From Diphasiastrum complanatum (taxonomy: Eukaryota; Streptophyta; Lycopodiopsida; Lycopodiales; Lycopodiaceae), in contig CM055100.1 of assembly GCA_029204225.1 (NCBI GenBank), positions 25,923,106 to 25,987,105 on the forward strand: a stretch of 64,000 bases of DNA, in the 5' to 3' direction. Below, one piece after another: positions 22,190-35,295 of this stretch. Position 1 is the stretch's first letter. Every line of letters starts with the position of its first letter. The translations under genes and the position numbers were made by a program. The notes below the pieces were generated by a model. That model was not told the origin of the DNA and did not search any database. It worked only from the letters and a program-made list of their open reading frames with translations.

Positions 22190-22840
22190 TGCAAAAGTTG
22201 TCAGATCCTTAAGATCCAATCAACTTGAAAGAACTTTGGTTAGAAAGAGAAATACACTACCAATCTCACCAATGTAGAAAAATCAGCATCTACACACAAA
22301 ATGAGATGCAAACACTAATAGAACTTGATAAAACTTGAATGAAATGATAAAGTACTATTGTTGTCCATACAAAACCAGCAAGCTACTGTATTTCACATGT
22401 GTGGATCCAAAAAAAACAATTATAGATCATTCTACACATAAAATTGCATGCAATCATAAGTATAGTGCACCAATGGATAGTAGAACCCAAGAGGACCATG
22501 TATAAGCATGAAATGAGATAAAGAAGAGGGAAGATCACTCTCTCCACGAGTTACATCCTTTTATAACAGGTCCAGACCCTATTTTGGCCACTTGGTGTTC
22601 CCTCCAAAATGCTAACCCTACTATTTTTGGGTCTAGATTCAATGTACCCAACATTCAAATTTGAATCTACTCAAACTCACCACCTAATTTTTCCACACTT
22701 TAAAAAAGTGTTTATTCAAATGACATTTAGACTAATGAACTTTGAAAAGTCAATCTCTAAGTCTAAAAACAAAGTTGGCCTCAATATGCCAAATATGGAA
22801 ATATAGCAAATATGATCAAACTAGTTGAATTTTTCACATT
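22190..22840 (-). repeat. Probable 5' LTR of Copia C
   Basis: It begins directly after the primer site. A TTATAAAAGG box on the minus strand near 22560 is a plausible core promoter. The outer end is uncertain and no partner LTR was identified near 20181, so the 3' end of the element is probably lost. Confidence 0.5.
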
Positions 22841-22969
22841 TCGTCGGGGGGAGAGACAAGGAGAAATCCTTGTGCTTCAAGAATCACGAATGAACTCTAG
22901 ATGTAAATTCCTATAATAGTCATGGTTAATGAGATATTATGCTAACAGTCAATCACAAGAGTACCATAA

Positions 22970-23070
22970 GTACCACATCAACCGAGATCAGCAAGAACCG
23001 CATCAACCGAAATCAGTAAGTACTATATCAACCGAGATCAGTAAGGACTACATTAATTGAGAGCAGATCA
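22970..23070. repeat. Short minisatellite, unit about 28 bp
   Basis: Three to four imperfect copies of a unit with ATCAACCGAGATCAG followed by a TAAG- or CAAG-type tail. A looser echo (CATCAACC) recurs near 23105. Confidence 0.55.
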
Positions 23071-23280
23071 ACCATTCACATGTGAGATGCGTCAATCGAA
23101 GGTCACATCAACCAACGAATACATCGGGCTAAGGCCTCGTTGACCAACCTACATAAGATAACCGTTCACAGATGTACTTCTACCTCATGAACTTCTTTGA
23201 GAAACCAAAAGTCAATCCTCATGACTCCTTGACAATCTTGTGCATGCCCACGCTTTGACGCACACAATCGATCGACCACT

Positions 23281-23835
23281 TTGATTCCTATTTGCTATTT
23301 GCACTGCGCTTCTACAGTTCGGAAGTACGCTAGAAAGATTGAAGTGCTTTACAAATCTAAACACACGAAGATGAGCATGGCCACTTCTGTTGATTTTGAG
23401 TTTATGGTTGGAAGAATCGTTGTTCCTGTCAGCCTGAGTCTAATTGACATAAAGGAAATGTAGTAGTGGTATGAGGAGGCACAATCAGTGTTCCAAAAGC
23501 TGGTGGTTACAATTCCTCCGACCCACGGTTACCAAAGCCATTTCTTGATGACAACAGCCTACAATCGATATAGTCCTACCTTGAAAGAGTTTTCATTCAA
23601 CCTCTTAAGAGATGATACCCACACGTACATTGGGACACTAGCCACCAAAGACCTGATGGACTTTGGGTTTCCAGAAGGACCAATCAGGATTACCAAGTAG
23701 CTGAAGGAGTTAGAGAGTTTCCAGCATGTCCAATTCCTAGATACATCACTGGATAAATACAAAAACAAGGATGGCTATTTGCTAGAAGCCATCAAGAGCA
23801 AGGATTTGGCTGTAGCTTGCACATATTTGACATAA
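23281..23835 (+). pseudogene. Unrecognised broken reading frame
   Basis: One frame runs from 23281 to the TAA at 23833-23835, interrupted only by TAG stops at 23461-23463 and 23698-23700. The translation is of mixed composition and looks like real protein: ATSVDFEFMVGRIVVPVSL (about 23380), IPPTHGYQSHFLMTTAYNRY (about 23515) and GTLATKDLMDFGFPEG (about 23630). No motif was recognised. It ends just before the TRIM element at 23897. It may be an old host gene fragment or part of a retroelement; nothing decides between these. Confidence 0.35.
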
Positions 23836-23896
23836 TATACACACAAGCAAAATCAAAGGTAAAATGAATTCCTATGTAGAATAAAATAATGTAAAT

Positions 23897-24185
23897 ACCC
23901 ATCCATTTCTGTTCTTAGAGTGTTGTGCAAGGGCTATAGCCTTGACACTTTCTAACACTCCCTCTCAAAGCATAGTCATTTTAGCTACCGCCTGCCTAGA
24001 CCACACCCACAACCATGGCTCTGATACCATGTGAAAAGTTTTTACCCTTGGTGTGCATGGTCGGCGGGCTAGGGATTGAACCTAGGACCTCCCCCATTTC
24101 AGTGGGGTGCTCTACCACTGAGCTACCCATCCATTTGTGTTCCTAGAGTGTTGTGCAAGGGCTATAGCCTTGACACTTTCTAGCA
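23897..24185 (-). mobile_element. TRIM-type mini LTR element with tRNA-like sequence
   Basis: In minus orientation: 5' LTR (24030-24185, 156 bp, TG...CA), primer site TGGTATCAGAGC (24018-24029), an internal region of only about 50 bp, a purine tract GAGAGGGAG (near 23958-23966) and a truncated 3' LTR (23897-23957). The shared LTR part (CCATCCATTT to GACACTTTCTA) matches with few differences. It has no coding capacity. Small size, both priming sites and no genes define a TRIM. The 3' LTR has lost the end carrying the tRNA-like segment. Confidence 0.75.
24062..24132 (-). ncRNA. tRNA-like sequence (Phe, anticodon GAA) inside the TRIM LTR
   Basis: The minus strand folds as a tRNA: D arm GCTC-AGTGGTA-GAGC, anticodon arm CCCCA-CTGAAAT-GGGGG with anticodon GAA (plus 24098-24100), and T arm CTAGG-TTCAATC-CCTAG. 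Box A (TAGCTCAGTGGTAGAGC, plus 24109-24125) and box B (GGTTCAATCCC, plus 24072-24082) are near consensus, so an internal RNA polymerase III promoter is plausible. The acceptor stem pairs poorly (5' GGATGGG against CCCGCCG), so it is a tRNA-derived module and not a working tRNA gene. Confidence 0.7.
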
Positions 24186-24189
24186 TCAA

Positions 24190-24605
24190 ATATGTGGCCA
24201 ATCTAAGTATCTGATATATTGAGTATGATAAGTGCAAATTTACCATCCTTCGATTTTCACTTTGAGTCATATGTGTCATCTTCAAACTTCAGTTCGTCAC
24301 CTGGTATAACAACATCCCACAACTCGTTGGTGATTAGCAAGGTCTTCATTTTAAATTTCCACAAATATTAATTGGATCCATTAATCTTGTTTGTGATGAG
24401 ACCGGCTTTGTTTTGAGAATCCATCTGGAAGTTATTCTGTTGATAAATTGATGACTTAAGAATGAAACCGTGTGAAGCTACAAATGGAAATCAATTATCT
24501 GATATTGAAATTTGATACAACCCTCTTGAAGACTAAAAGCAAGTGTGCTCTGATAATAGGTATCACTCTGATACTATAAAAAATATCAAATATTAGAGCT
24601 ATAAT
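24190..24605. other. Intergenic, nothing recognised
   Basis: This is AT-rich sequence with decayed CTCTGATA words near 24550-24580 that recall primer sites but lack the full match. No coding motif was found. Confidence 0.35.
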
Positions 24606-24715
24606 ACATGAAGGGTATTAATAGTACTGCCTTCATACCATGAAGGGTATCTAATAATACTACTTTGATACCATGAAGGGTATCTAATAGTAGAGCTATG
24701 ATACCATGTTGGGAG
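24606..24715. repeat. Tandem repeat around a decayed primer-site word
   Basis: Two to three imperfect copies of a unit of about 45 bp containing CCATGAAGGGTATCTAATA. The last copy ends in GCTATGATACCA (minus TGGTATCATAGC), one mismatch from the Met-tRNA primer site. Confidence 0.5.
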
Positions 24716-25030
24716 AAGGAAATCGAAATCGATAGTGACTAAGTCAAAATGAAAGATGAACTATCGAACACAATAGAATGATCCTTCTACCGATGCATGA
24801 CTATGCTTATCATTAATTAAACAAAGCTTTCATGACAATTGTCACGTTTGATCTTTTAGCAACTAAATTTGAAATCATTAGCACCAAAGTGATTTCATAG
24901 CCAAACAATTATAGAGTGAAGTATATTGCATCATTAGATAGAGGATGATGATTTGTGGGAAAGAGTTGAAAGCATAACGAAGAACTCTCCTAGTTTTCAC
25001 TTTTGAGGATAGAAGTAGTTCAAGGGAGAG
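24716..25030 (-). repeat. LTR-like sequence related to 1-560
   Basis: It starts TGTTGGGAGAAGG directly after the decayed primer site and shares a block of about 115 bp with 25-145. This fits the 5' LTR of a decayed minus-strand Copia. No gag was found to its left, where minus-strand gag would lie. Confidence 0.45.
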
Positions 25031-25035
25031 AAGAA

Positions 25036-25265
25036 TGTTATGTCTGTGTCCAATATAAGACATTTGAAATAGTCCTTGACGTGGATATGTGTTACTCTAG
25101 TGCAAGAGTCTATTAGTTATGCCTTACCATTTTGGACTAGGCCAGAAATGTAATTAATAATATTGTGTGGGCCCAAATGTCCTAATTAGGACATATGGAG
25201 CTAGTACACGGTGATTTGTTGCTTTTAGTATATGTAAAGAAGATACACTAACTCTCTTTGTTATG
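25036..25265 (+). repeat. Possible solo Gypsy-type LTR start
   Basis: The purine-rich GGGAGAGAAGAA directly before TGTTATGTCTGTGTCC repeats the layout seen at 19683-19696. No internal element sequence accompanies it. The call is weak. Confidence 0.25.
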
Positions 25266-25280
25266 CATTACATAACGCAT

Positions 25281-25525
25281 TTGACTGTGCAAAAGAAGTG
25301 GGAAAAACTTAGCCATTCAAACACCCTTGATTGCTTGTCTGAATGCTTAGGCATATGAGCACCCTTGATTGCTTTTCTCAATGTTGGTGGGCATTTGACT
25401 ATCATACTTTTGACTGTGCAAAAGAAGTGGGAAAAACCTAGCCATACGAACACCCTTGATTGCTTGTCTGAATGCTTAGGCATATGAGCACTCTTGATTG
25501 CTTTTCTCAATGTTGGTTCTATCAT
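25281..25525. repeat. Tandem duplication, unit 129 bp
   Basis: Copy one begins at 25281 and copy two at 25410, both with TTGACTGTGCAAAAGAAGTG and CACCCTTGATTGCTTGTC. They differ at only a few positions, so the duplication is fairly recent. Each copy also holds an internal near-repeat of (C)ACCCTTGATTGCTT. Confidence 0.8.
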
Positions 25526-28089
<2,564 letters not shown>

Positions 28090-30370
28090 TTGATTTACTT
28101 TGAACATCGAAGATCCATTGCTTGGTCATATAAGCATATCCCAAACCTCCAAAGAAGTATGGGACATTATGAACATTCTTTAAGATGTTAGAGATGTTTT
28201 TTCTAAATTATTTCTATGTAAGAAATTCTTCTCACTAAAGATGTTAGAAAATTAACTGGTCATCTCAACACCTTCAAAATTTTGGTTGAACAAATGGCTG
28301 CAATAGGCTTTGTAGTTTAAGACTCATATGCAATAATGGCTTTACTATTAAGCTTACCTGCTTCATACAAAAGCTAGGTAATGATCATGTCTACACAAGC
28401 AAAAATAGCTCTTTCAAGAGTTATAACAATGCTACTTATACAAACTCAAGTCTCGTTTTCAAAGAAAGACCTCAAGAAGCAAAAAAAAACCATTAGAATC
28501 AACAACATATGAATAAGCATACATCATCCACAAAGTTTTGCATGTACTGCAAGCCATAATATCTGCAAATTTTTTAAATAACAAAAGTAGCAGTAGAAGC
28601 ATGCAGATCAACAAAAAGTAGATGTCGTAGAGGCAACACAAGCATCAAAAGTTCAAGGATGATCAATCTACCTTCATGGCAAAATCAGATGAAGCACACA
28701 ACTCATTGTACCTGGATTTTGGAACTACACAAGACATGACATTTCGCAGGGAATGTTTCCAACAATTTTGGTCGAATATCACAAACAAATTCATGTACAT
28801 TGTGATGAAAGTGCACATTGTATCATTAATGAAGGTACCGTAAAGCTCTATTTCCAAAATGAAATAGTAATGTCAATTCCTAATGTACTTTACATCCATG
28901 ATCTACAAAATAATTTATTCTTTATAAGTAGGATAAGAGACTTGGGACATAGAGTTGAATTCGATTCTGATTATTGTAAAATCTATGATAGTTCAATGAA
29001 ATTTTTTGCATTCAAAAGGAGGCAAAGTTAATTGTATAAGTTTTCTTAGATATTTTTATTCTAGTGTCCATGTTTTGAACACTTTCATCTCAATCAATTT
29101 AGATCTACTTTGGCCTTACCAATTGGGTCACATCAATTACAATAGTATATTATACCTGTAAAAGCAAAATCTAAGACATGATTTAGATCTCTCTAGTAAT
29201 GTGAATCATCCAATATGTGAAAGTTGTATCTAGGAGTGCAAGCTAGGAAACCATTCAAGTCTAATTGTGTACATACTTCCAAAGGTTTGCTTGATATTGT
29301 GCATTAGTGACATTTGTAGTCTAATGCATAGTCCATCTCTAGGGAGAGCAAAGTATATCTTTACTTTTCTAGATGATTTCTCTAGGAGGTGTGCAGTATG
29401 TTTCTTAAAGAAAAAGTCTAAAGATTTCAAATTCCTTTAAGATCTTTAAAGTAGAATTAGAGACACTAACTGAAAGGAAGCTGAAACTTCTCCAAATAGA
29501 TGTTGGGGAGAATATATCTCAAATGAGTTCATAGATTATTGTTAGAGTAATGGTATCATCCATCAAATGAAAACAAACAATTCTTTACAATCAAATGAAA
29601 TAGCAAAAAGAAAGAACAAAACTTTGGTAAAATGTGCCAAATCAATGCTAGCACATGTACCACTCTCTAAAATATTTTGGGAAGAAGTTGTTGCAACAAA
29701 AGCCTACATTCAAAATAGGTGCACTACCAAGAGTCTAACAATCAAACTCCTATTGAAGTTTGGACTATCCTTTTATCAAAAGTTTCAAAGTTTTTGTTTG
29801 CATCACTTATACTCAGATTTCAACTAAGAAGAAGCTAGATAATTCCAGCATTAAATTTGACTTGTTGGCTATCCCATAGCTAAAAAAACATATAACTCTA
29901 CAACAAAAAAACTACTTGTGAGCAAGAATGTCATTTTCATTAAAGACCAAATTTTGAACCTTAATCGTAAAGACAAGATGTCAATAAAACCTTTGAATTC
30001 TATTGATGTAGAGTCTTCAAAATTTTACTTGAACAACAACGAATCTAAGGAAGAAGACCAAAGGCAACAAGGGCAATGACAACAAGAACAACTTGTCACT
30101 CCAAGAATATCTGCAAGAATTAGAACTCCTTCAGCTAGATTAAAAGAAAATCAACATCTTACTTCACTCAAGAGCCTACAACTTATCATGCAACAATGGA
30201 GTCATTGGATTCAGATCTCTAAAAAGATGCTATGGACAAAAAATATCAGCCCTTGATCAAAAACCAATTCATTGAAGAAGACATCTCCATGCACTAGCCT
30301 GGAGGCTATGAACTATTATGGCAAGCACCATATCGTGTGCAAACTTAATAAAGCCTTGTGTGAATTATAA
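28090..30370 (+). mobile_element. Heavily decayed Copia element F
   Basis: Gag-like remnants begin near 28140 and a protease to pre-integrase segment lies at 28690-29030. It includes MFPTILVEYHKQIHV, VLYIHDLQNNLFFISRIRDLG and VEFDSDYCKIYDSS, matching the Copia region after the DSG motif. An integrase end piece at 29567-29780 (AKRKNKTLVKCAKSML, KIFWEEVVATKAYIQNR) and scattered RT-approach fragments up to about 30340 follow. Stops are dense. LTRs were not identified. Confidence 0.6.
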
Positions 30371-30395
30371 TAGTCACTAAGAGCATGGATTTATA

Positions 30396-31227
30396 TGTGA
30401 AAAATGCAAAAATAAGCTTGGTAGAGGCCAAAAATCTTGTATATAGATAAACACACATGTGTGGAGCCTGTTCCCACATGTGAAACTAGTGTATTTGTCA
30501 TGTACCATAATCATATAGGATGTACATATGATTTAATTCAAGTTCTAGTGGCTAAAAAGGCCAAAAACTAGTTTTCTAGACATATGACACATGGCATCAA
30601 TCTATTGATTGCATGAGCCACATCGTTTGGTTAGGTGTCATATCCCATGTGTAGAGGACAGCTCACACATGTGGAATAAGCTGAAGTAGGAAAATTTTGT
30701 GTTCTAGAAGATTTCCAAGTAGATCTCCATATAGAAGGAAAATAGACCAAAAGTGCTCAAAATAGAAGGTTTTGTCCAAGTGTCAGTTTTGCATGATGAA
30801 TCATCATATGACAAAGCACCTTCACACATTTGGGATCAAAGGGATGATAAATACCACGAGCTCTCACTTATTGTATATATAGAGCCACATTTGGCCATAA
30901 TCATTGTGAGACACCAATCTTGGTTTTGGAAGCAATTTTGAGTGATTCTCTCCATTTGTCTACATTTGTTTTGATTGCTTTGAGGTTCTATCAATGTGTA
31001 CTTGATTTTCAGGTTGGAGTTCGTACTCAGACAGTGTTTCACACGTGTGAAACCATAAAGTACACCTACCTTCAATTAATGATTGTTCTTGTTAGGATTT
31101 TGTGTCTAGAATTGATCTAGATTGATCTTAATTTCAAGTAGATTGATAGATCAAGTAATCTGACAACCAATCCCTCTTGAGGATCAGATCAGGATCCACT
31201 CTTGGTCCTTTTTGTACTTTTTGCACA
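30396..31227 (+). repeat. Probable 5' LTR of Copia E
   Basis: It ends TTGCACA directly before the primer site at 31228. The start near 30396 is approximate. It is rich in CACATGTG and CACACGTGTG words, including a perfect 18-base palindrome GTTTCACACGTGTGAAAC at 31036-31053. No partner LTR was found downstream, where a minus-strand RT fragment truncates the element. Confidence 0.5.
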
Positions 31228-31240
31228 TGGTATCAGAGCC
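31228..31240 (+). other. Primer binding site of Copia E
   Basis: TGGTATCAGAGCC, an exact match to the initiator Met tRNA primer site. Confidence 0.9.
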
Positions 31241-32828
31241 TAGTACAAGTGGTTTTGTTGAGATTGATAGGGTTAATCCAAATCAAAGCCAAAATTAGCA
31301 GTTTTTTGGAAACTAGTCAAATTTTGTGTAGCGAGTTGGATTTGATAGCTATCCTCAAAAATTTTGGTCCAGATCTTGTTGTGGGCTGTAGGAACCCTTT
31401 TCACACGTGCGAGGCCGTACAGCTCCGGTTCTGACTGAGAAATTTCAAAAATTGTAGAATTTGACTCACATACCCAATTTGAGTGATTTTTTGTGCAAAA
31501 TCAAGCATTTTCTATAGAGAATCTGATCCCTTGATTAGTTCTTGGATTAGATCAGCCAAGAAATTAAATTTGAAGCTTGAATTTGGTGCATTAATTGATC
31601 TTCTCTGATTTTTTGAGTGTATGTTGAAGTTGAGAGAGATTTTGCCAAAAATCATTGATTAAGGAGTGATATGCAAGGTGAGAGGATGAAATCCATTGTA
31701 CCATCACTCTAGATTTGCTCAAGAGTGATAGGGTCAAGTTTAGAAGCATCAATTTGCTAGAAAACATCCTTGGATCTGTCCTCCAAGTGAAACCTTTGAG
31801 AGTTTCTAGTGCATATAGAGCATTTATGCAAATCTTTTGTAGAATTTGACATAGATTGGCTTAAATTGAGAGTTCTAGAAAAGAGATTGAGATCCAAATC
31901 ACATTGTTCAAACCTACTCAATTCGTTTGAGTGAGTGTAAGGTTTGAAAAGAGTCATTAAGGTGTCTATGACAAATGTGTAGAGAGAGATCCAATTTTCT
32001 AAGAGTTCCTTCCTTTGTAGAGGGCAAGATCTAGAAGCTCATTTTGTGTTGTTATTGCTGGAGAGTTTGTCTTCTCCTAAGTGATCAAATATTTCTAAGT
32101 GGCATTAGCTCTTTGAAGCACAATATCTTAGTGAGAAAAATCACAACTTTTGATTTTGAATTTCATTCCAAGTCTTAAAAGGTAGAGTAATTGGTGGAAT
32201 CCAATAGGAGTGATTGAATTCAATTTGTTGAGCAAAAATTGACATAGTATGTATGAAACTCAAATTAGTTCTATTCAACTTTCTTTGTGAGAGTGTGAGG
32301 GTCAATTTGTGATCCCATTGGATGACTAGAATAAGGAGGAGTTCATATTTGAGTATTCATGCATGGTTGAGATCTTTGTGAATCTCTAGTTGTCTAAATT
32401 TTTAAGCTTTGTGAAAAATTGGTGGTATAGTTTGTTTTCAAATCAAATCAAATTCATTCTAAATCTCAAGAGTGAGATTATTTGGGTCAAGAGTGAGTCC
32501 AAAAGAAGTGATTAAGTTTGATTTTCATGTATTTGAAACAAAACCCATCTTTTTTTCAAGAATCTCAAGTGTTGAGAGAACTAGTCAAGTGAAAAGGAAA
32601 ATCTAGGTGTCAAATCTTTTTCATATCCATTTCAACTTTCAAAAGAAAGAGTCATTGGTATTTGATGAGTCCAATAGGAGATTGGATCTGATTTTTTTTG
32701 TGATTCGATTCAAAGATTGTGTGCTTTTGTCTTAGTGATCAAAGCAAAGTTTCCAAGTGACTAGTCATTAGTGTGAAGATTGATTCTTAGGTTCGTGAGC
32801 TAGATCTTTTGTAGATCATTCTAGATTA
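31241..32828 (+). other. Long leader of Copia E with diverged subrepeats
   Basis: There are 1.6 kb between the primer site and the first coding-like sequence, with no recognisable reading frame. Three diverged copies of a module of about 230-280 bp are visible around 32145, 32430 and 32615. Each has a C-rich/CAA-rich start and a TCCAATAGGAG or TCCAAAAGAAG word followed by GTGATT or GATTGGAT. Decayed gag could be hidden here. Confidence 0.45.
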
Positions 32829-33410
32829 TTGAAGATGTTCAAATCTAGTCTCTTGAAAGTCACAAATTACATTTGTAGTATCATATCACAGGTTTTTATT
32901 CACATGGCATCAATAGGTGGCATCCTATTGAAGGAAAGAAAAGATCCTAAGTACAACCTTTGTGGCAAGGGAGGATATATTTTCTCAAGATGCTACAAAA
33001 AGAAGACCAATCCATCCAAGGAGAACCAAAGCAAGGGGTCCGAGGTGAAGGATGGAGCTTCAAGTTTGAAATGCAAATACAAGAAGGACAAGTCCAAGGG
33101 AAGGTGTTTCCTTTGTGGAAAGGTGAATGAGGCTTGGAGTCTCACAAGGACTTGCAAGATTTGTCTTCAAGAGTCCATCACGACACATGTCAAATCTTTT
33201 GAAATTTTTCATTTGGAAGTGCATTGTTTAGTTCAAGATGCAAAGATAGATGTCACTTTCATGAAAGCAACTTGGATTTATTTTATGTCCTTGGAAAGTA
33301 TTTTGCTTGGAACTTTAAATAAGTTCAAACTTATTGCTATGATCCAAGAGAAATCAATCAAGAATAAGGAGCAGCAATCACAAAATGAAAATACTTTCAT
33401 TTATGCTATC
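32829..33410 (+). pseudogene. Copia E gag end with degenerate zinc knuckles
   Basis: Within an open frame that runs to 33653, YNLCGKGGYIFSRCYKKK (near 32950) has the spacing of a CCHC knuckle but lacks the first Cys, and Tyr stands where His is expected. CFLCGKVNEAW near 33105 is a second, more decayed candidate. Basic Lys/Ser-rich linkers between them fit a nucleocapsid region. Confidence 0.5.
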
Positions 33411-34735
33411 ATGTCAACTTATGAAGAACCATTTTGCTTTGAAGAGATTTTTGTATCTCAAAGGTGGATTAAGGCAATACTAGTTGAGTGTGATGTCTTA
33501 AAAGATAGCAAAATATGTTTTCCTTGTAAGCTTACATTAGTTATGAAGTCAAGGAAATGGAAATATCTTCATAATGTAGGATCTTTTGGTTTCAATAAGA
33601 TCATGAATGATGTGTTCATTCATAAGATGAAAATTGTAAGTTTTCAATCTTAAAGGCAAGTTGTAAACTTCTTATGAGAATAAGTGAAGCATCCAAAGTG
33701 GACACTTATATCCATAAGCAAGTAGTTAGCCTTATTAAGATGGAAATGCCTTTTGATTTCAATATTAGAAAAATCATGCCAAGTTGTGGTGATTTTTGGA
33801 CTTATGTTTCTAGCATAAGTAATTTTGATAATCATAGGAAGTGCATATTGTGTGGTCATAATTGTTGTGATCATTATGAGACATGGAGGTCTCGGATTTC
33901 CATCAAGAAGGAGCACCATGAAGAGGATCTTAAAGAATCATCTCAAGGTTCAAGTGTGCCAAGGATTGAGGAGGAGAGACCTTCTCAAGTTGTGATTCCA
34001 AAAAGAAACTCAAGAAATATGGTTGATTCCATGTGGCTCACATTTCAAGGGGAAGAGGAGCATATCTCATGTATTATACATCTCATACTTACTTCTCTTA
34101 TGTCATTTGATAAATCAATTTGCTTTAGTGAGATCATTGCATCTCAAAATTGGAGTAAAGCCATACTAGTTGAGTATGAAGTCTCTCTTGAGAACATAGA
34201 TGACGTTCTTAAAAGGTTGAAATTGATTTTAAATCAATTATAAAGCAAATGGTTATTTCATCAAATGTATGCTCTTAAGTCATGTAAGAGCAAAAGTGAT
34301 TTGTTCACTCATAGTTTGAAAATTTGTATTGAGTCAAATTGTAAACTCTTTATGAGAGTAAGTGAATCATCTTCTAAAGACACTTATCTCCATAATGAAG
34401 TATGTAGCCTCATTGGATCTGAGATTAGCATGGTAAACAAGCATGAATATATGATGCAAACACTTTGTTATTATAGCATGCATAGTCTTGCCAATTTGGA
34501 TGAGTCTAATTCTCTAGATCGTGGTAACATGATGGTAGATCTTTGTGATCCTAATAAATCAAGACGAAATCTTTATTTTCTCATGAAGGAGCATGCACAT
34601 GAAGAAGGAGCAAGCCTCAAGGTCAAGCATCTACATGAAAATTGGAAGGAATCAATTTTGGAGGTGCTAGGATGGTGCAAAGCTCTCAAGCTCATAAGAG
34701 CCTTCCAATGTATTATACCAAGGTTAGTCATAAAC
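33405..34735 (+). pseudogene. Copia E: two tandem copies of a 685 bp module
   Basis: Copy one has FCFEEIFVSQRWIKAILVE (about 33430) and CKLLMRISEASKVDTYIH (about 33660). Copy two has ICFSEIIASQNWSKAILVE (about 34115) and CKLFMRVSESSSKDTYLH (about 34340). The first motif resembles the segment just before Copia RT (pattern EAxxxxxWxxAMxxEYxAL). The second was not recognised. The matching motifs lie about 685 bases apart at both places, which implies a direct duplication. The reading frames are broken in different places. The element ends at about 34735 against a minus-strand RT piece. Confidence 0.5.
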
Positions 34736-35295
34736 TGACTTAGGGAGTTGACTACAAAAGCTATGTCTGGCTTGGTACAGATCGTTGCATACATAAGAGA
34801 TCCTATTATCGAATGATAAGGATACTCACGCATCTACTCCTTCTCTTCGATTGTTTGGAGACATTGGTCCTTTGACAGTTTGAGACCTGGTTCCATTGGT
34901 GAGAGAGCTAACTTATAATTAATCAGATTATATCTGACCAACATATTTCAATTTTTGTCTCTGTGGATTTGAATACCAAGGCAGAAATGAGCTTTGCCAG
35001 ATCGGTCATGTCGAATTTAGAAGATAGCATAATCTTTGCTTCTTTTATCAGATCGATATTGTTGCCGAAAAGCAATGTGTCATCTACATATAAGGTGATA
35101 ATGATAAAAGACTGCTACACTATCTTGAAGTAAACATTCAAATCTGAAGAGCTTGGTGTGTAGGCGTGATCAATAAGGAAAGTATTTATCCTTTGAAACC
35201 ATGCTCGAGCAGATTGCTTCAAGCCATAAAGTGCTTTATGGAGTTTACACACATGATTGTGTTTACCTTTGATAATATAACCTTTGAGTTGGAAC
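34690..35295 (-). pseudogene. Copia reverse transcriptase fragment, minus strand
   Basis: On this strand: GYIIKGKHNHVCKLHKALYG and LKQSARAWFQRINTFLID (35170-35285), the YVDD site at 35079-35090, and YHSIIGSLMYATICTKPDIAF near 34770. This is the C-terminal half of a Copia RT with the connection region. Stops break it near 34750 and 35110. There is no RNase H and no LTR. Confidence 0.8.

Noticed and set aside
22970-23070. CRISPR-like array
   Set aside because: Repeats are imperfect, contiguous and without unique spacers of constant length; this is a eukaryotic minisatellite.
24062-24132. Working nuclear tRNA-Phe gene
   Set aside because: The acceptor stem is poorly paired and the sequence sits inside an LTR; it is a tRNA-derived module.
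24550-24590. Primer-site-like words (CTCTGATA) left of 24606
   Set aside because: The matches are partial and no LTR begins beside them.
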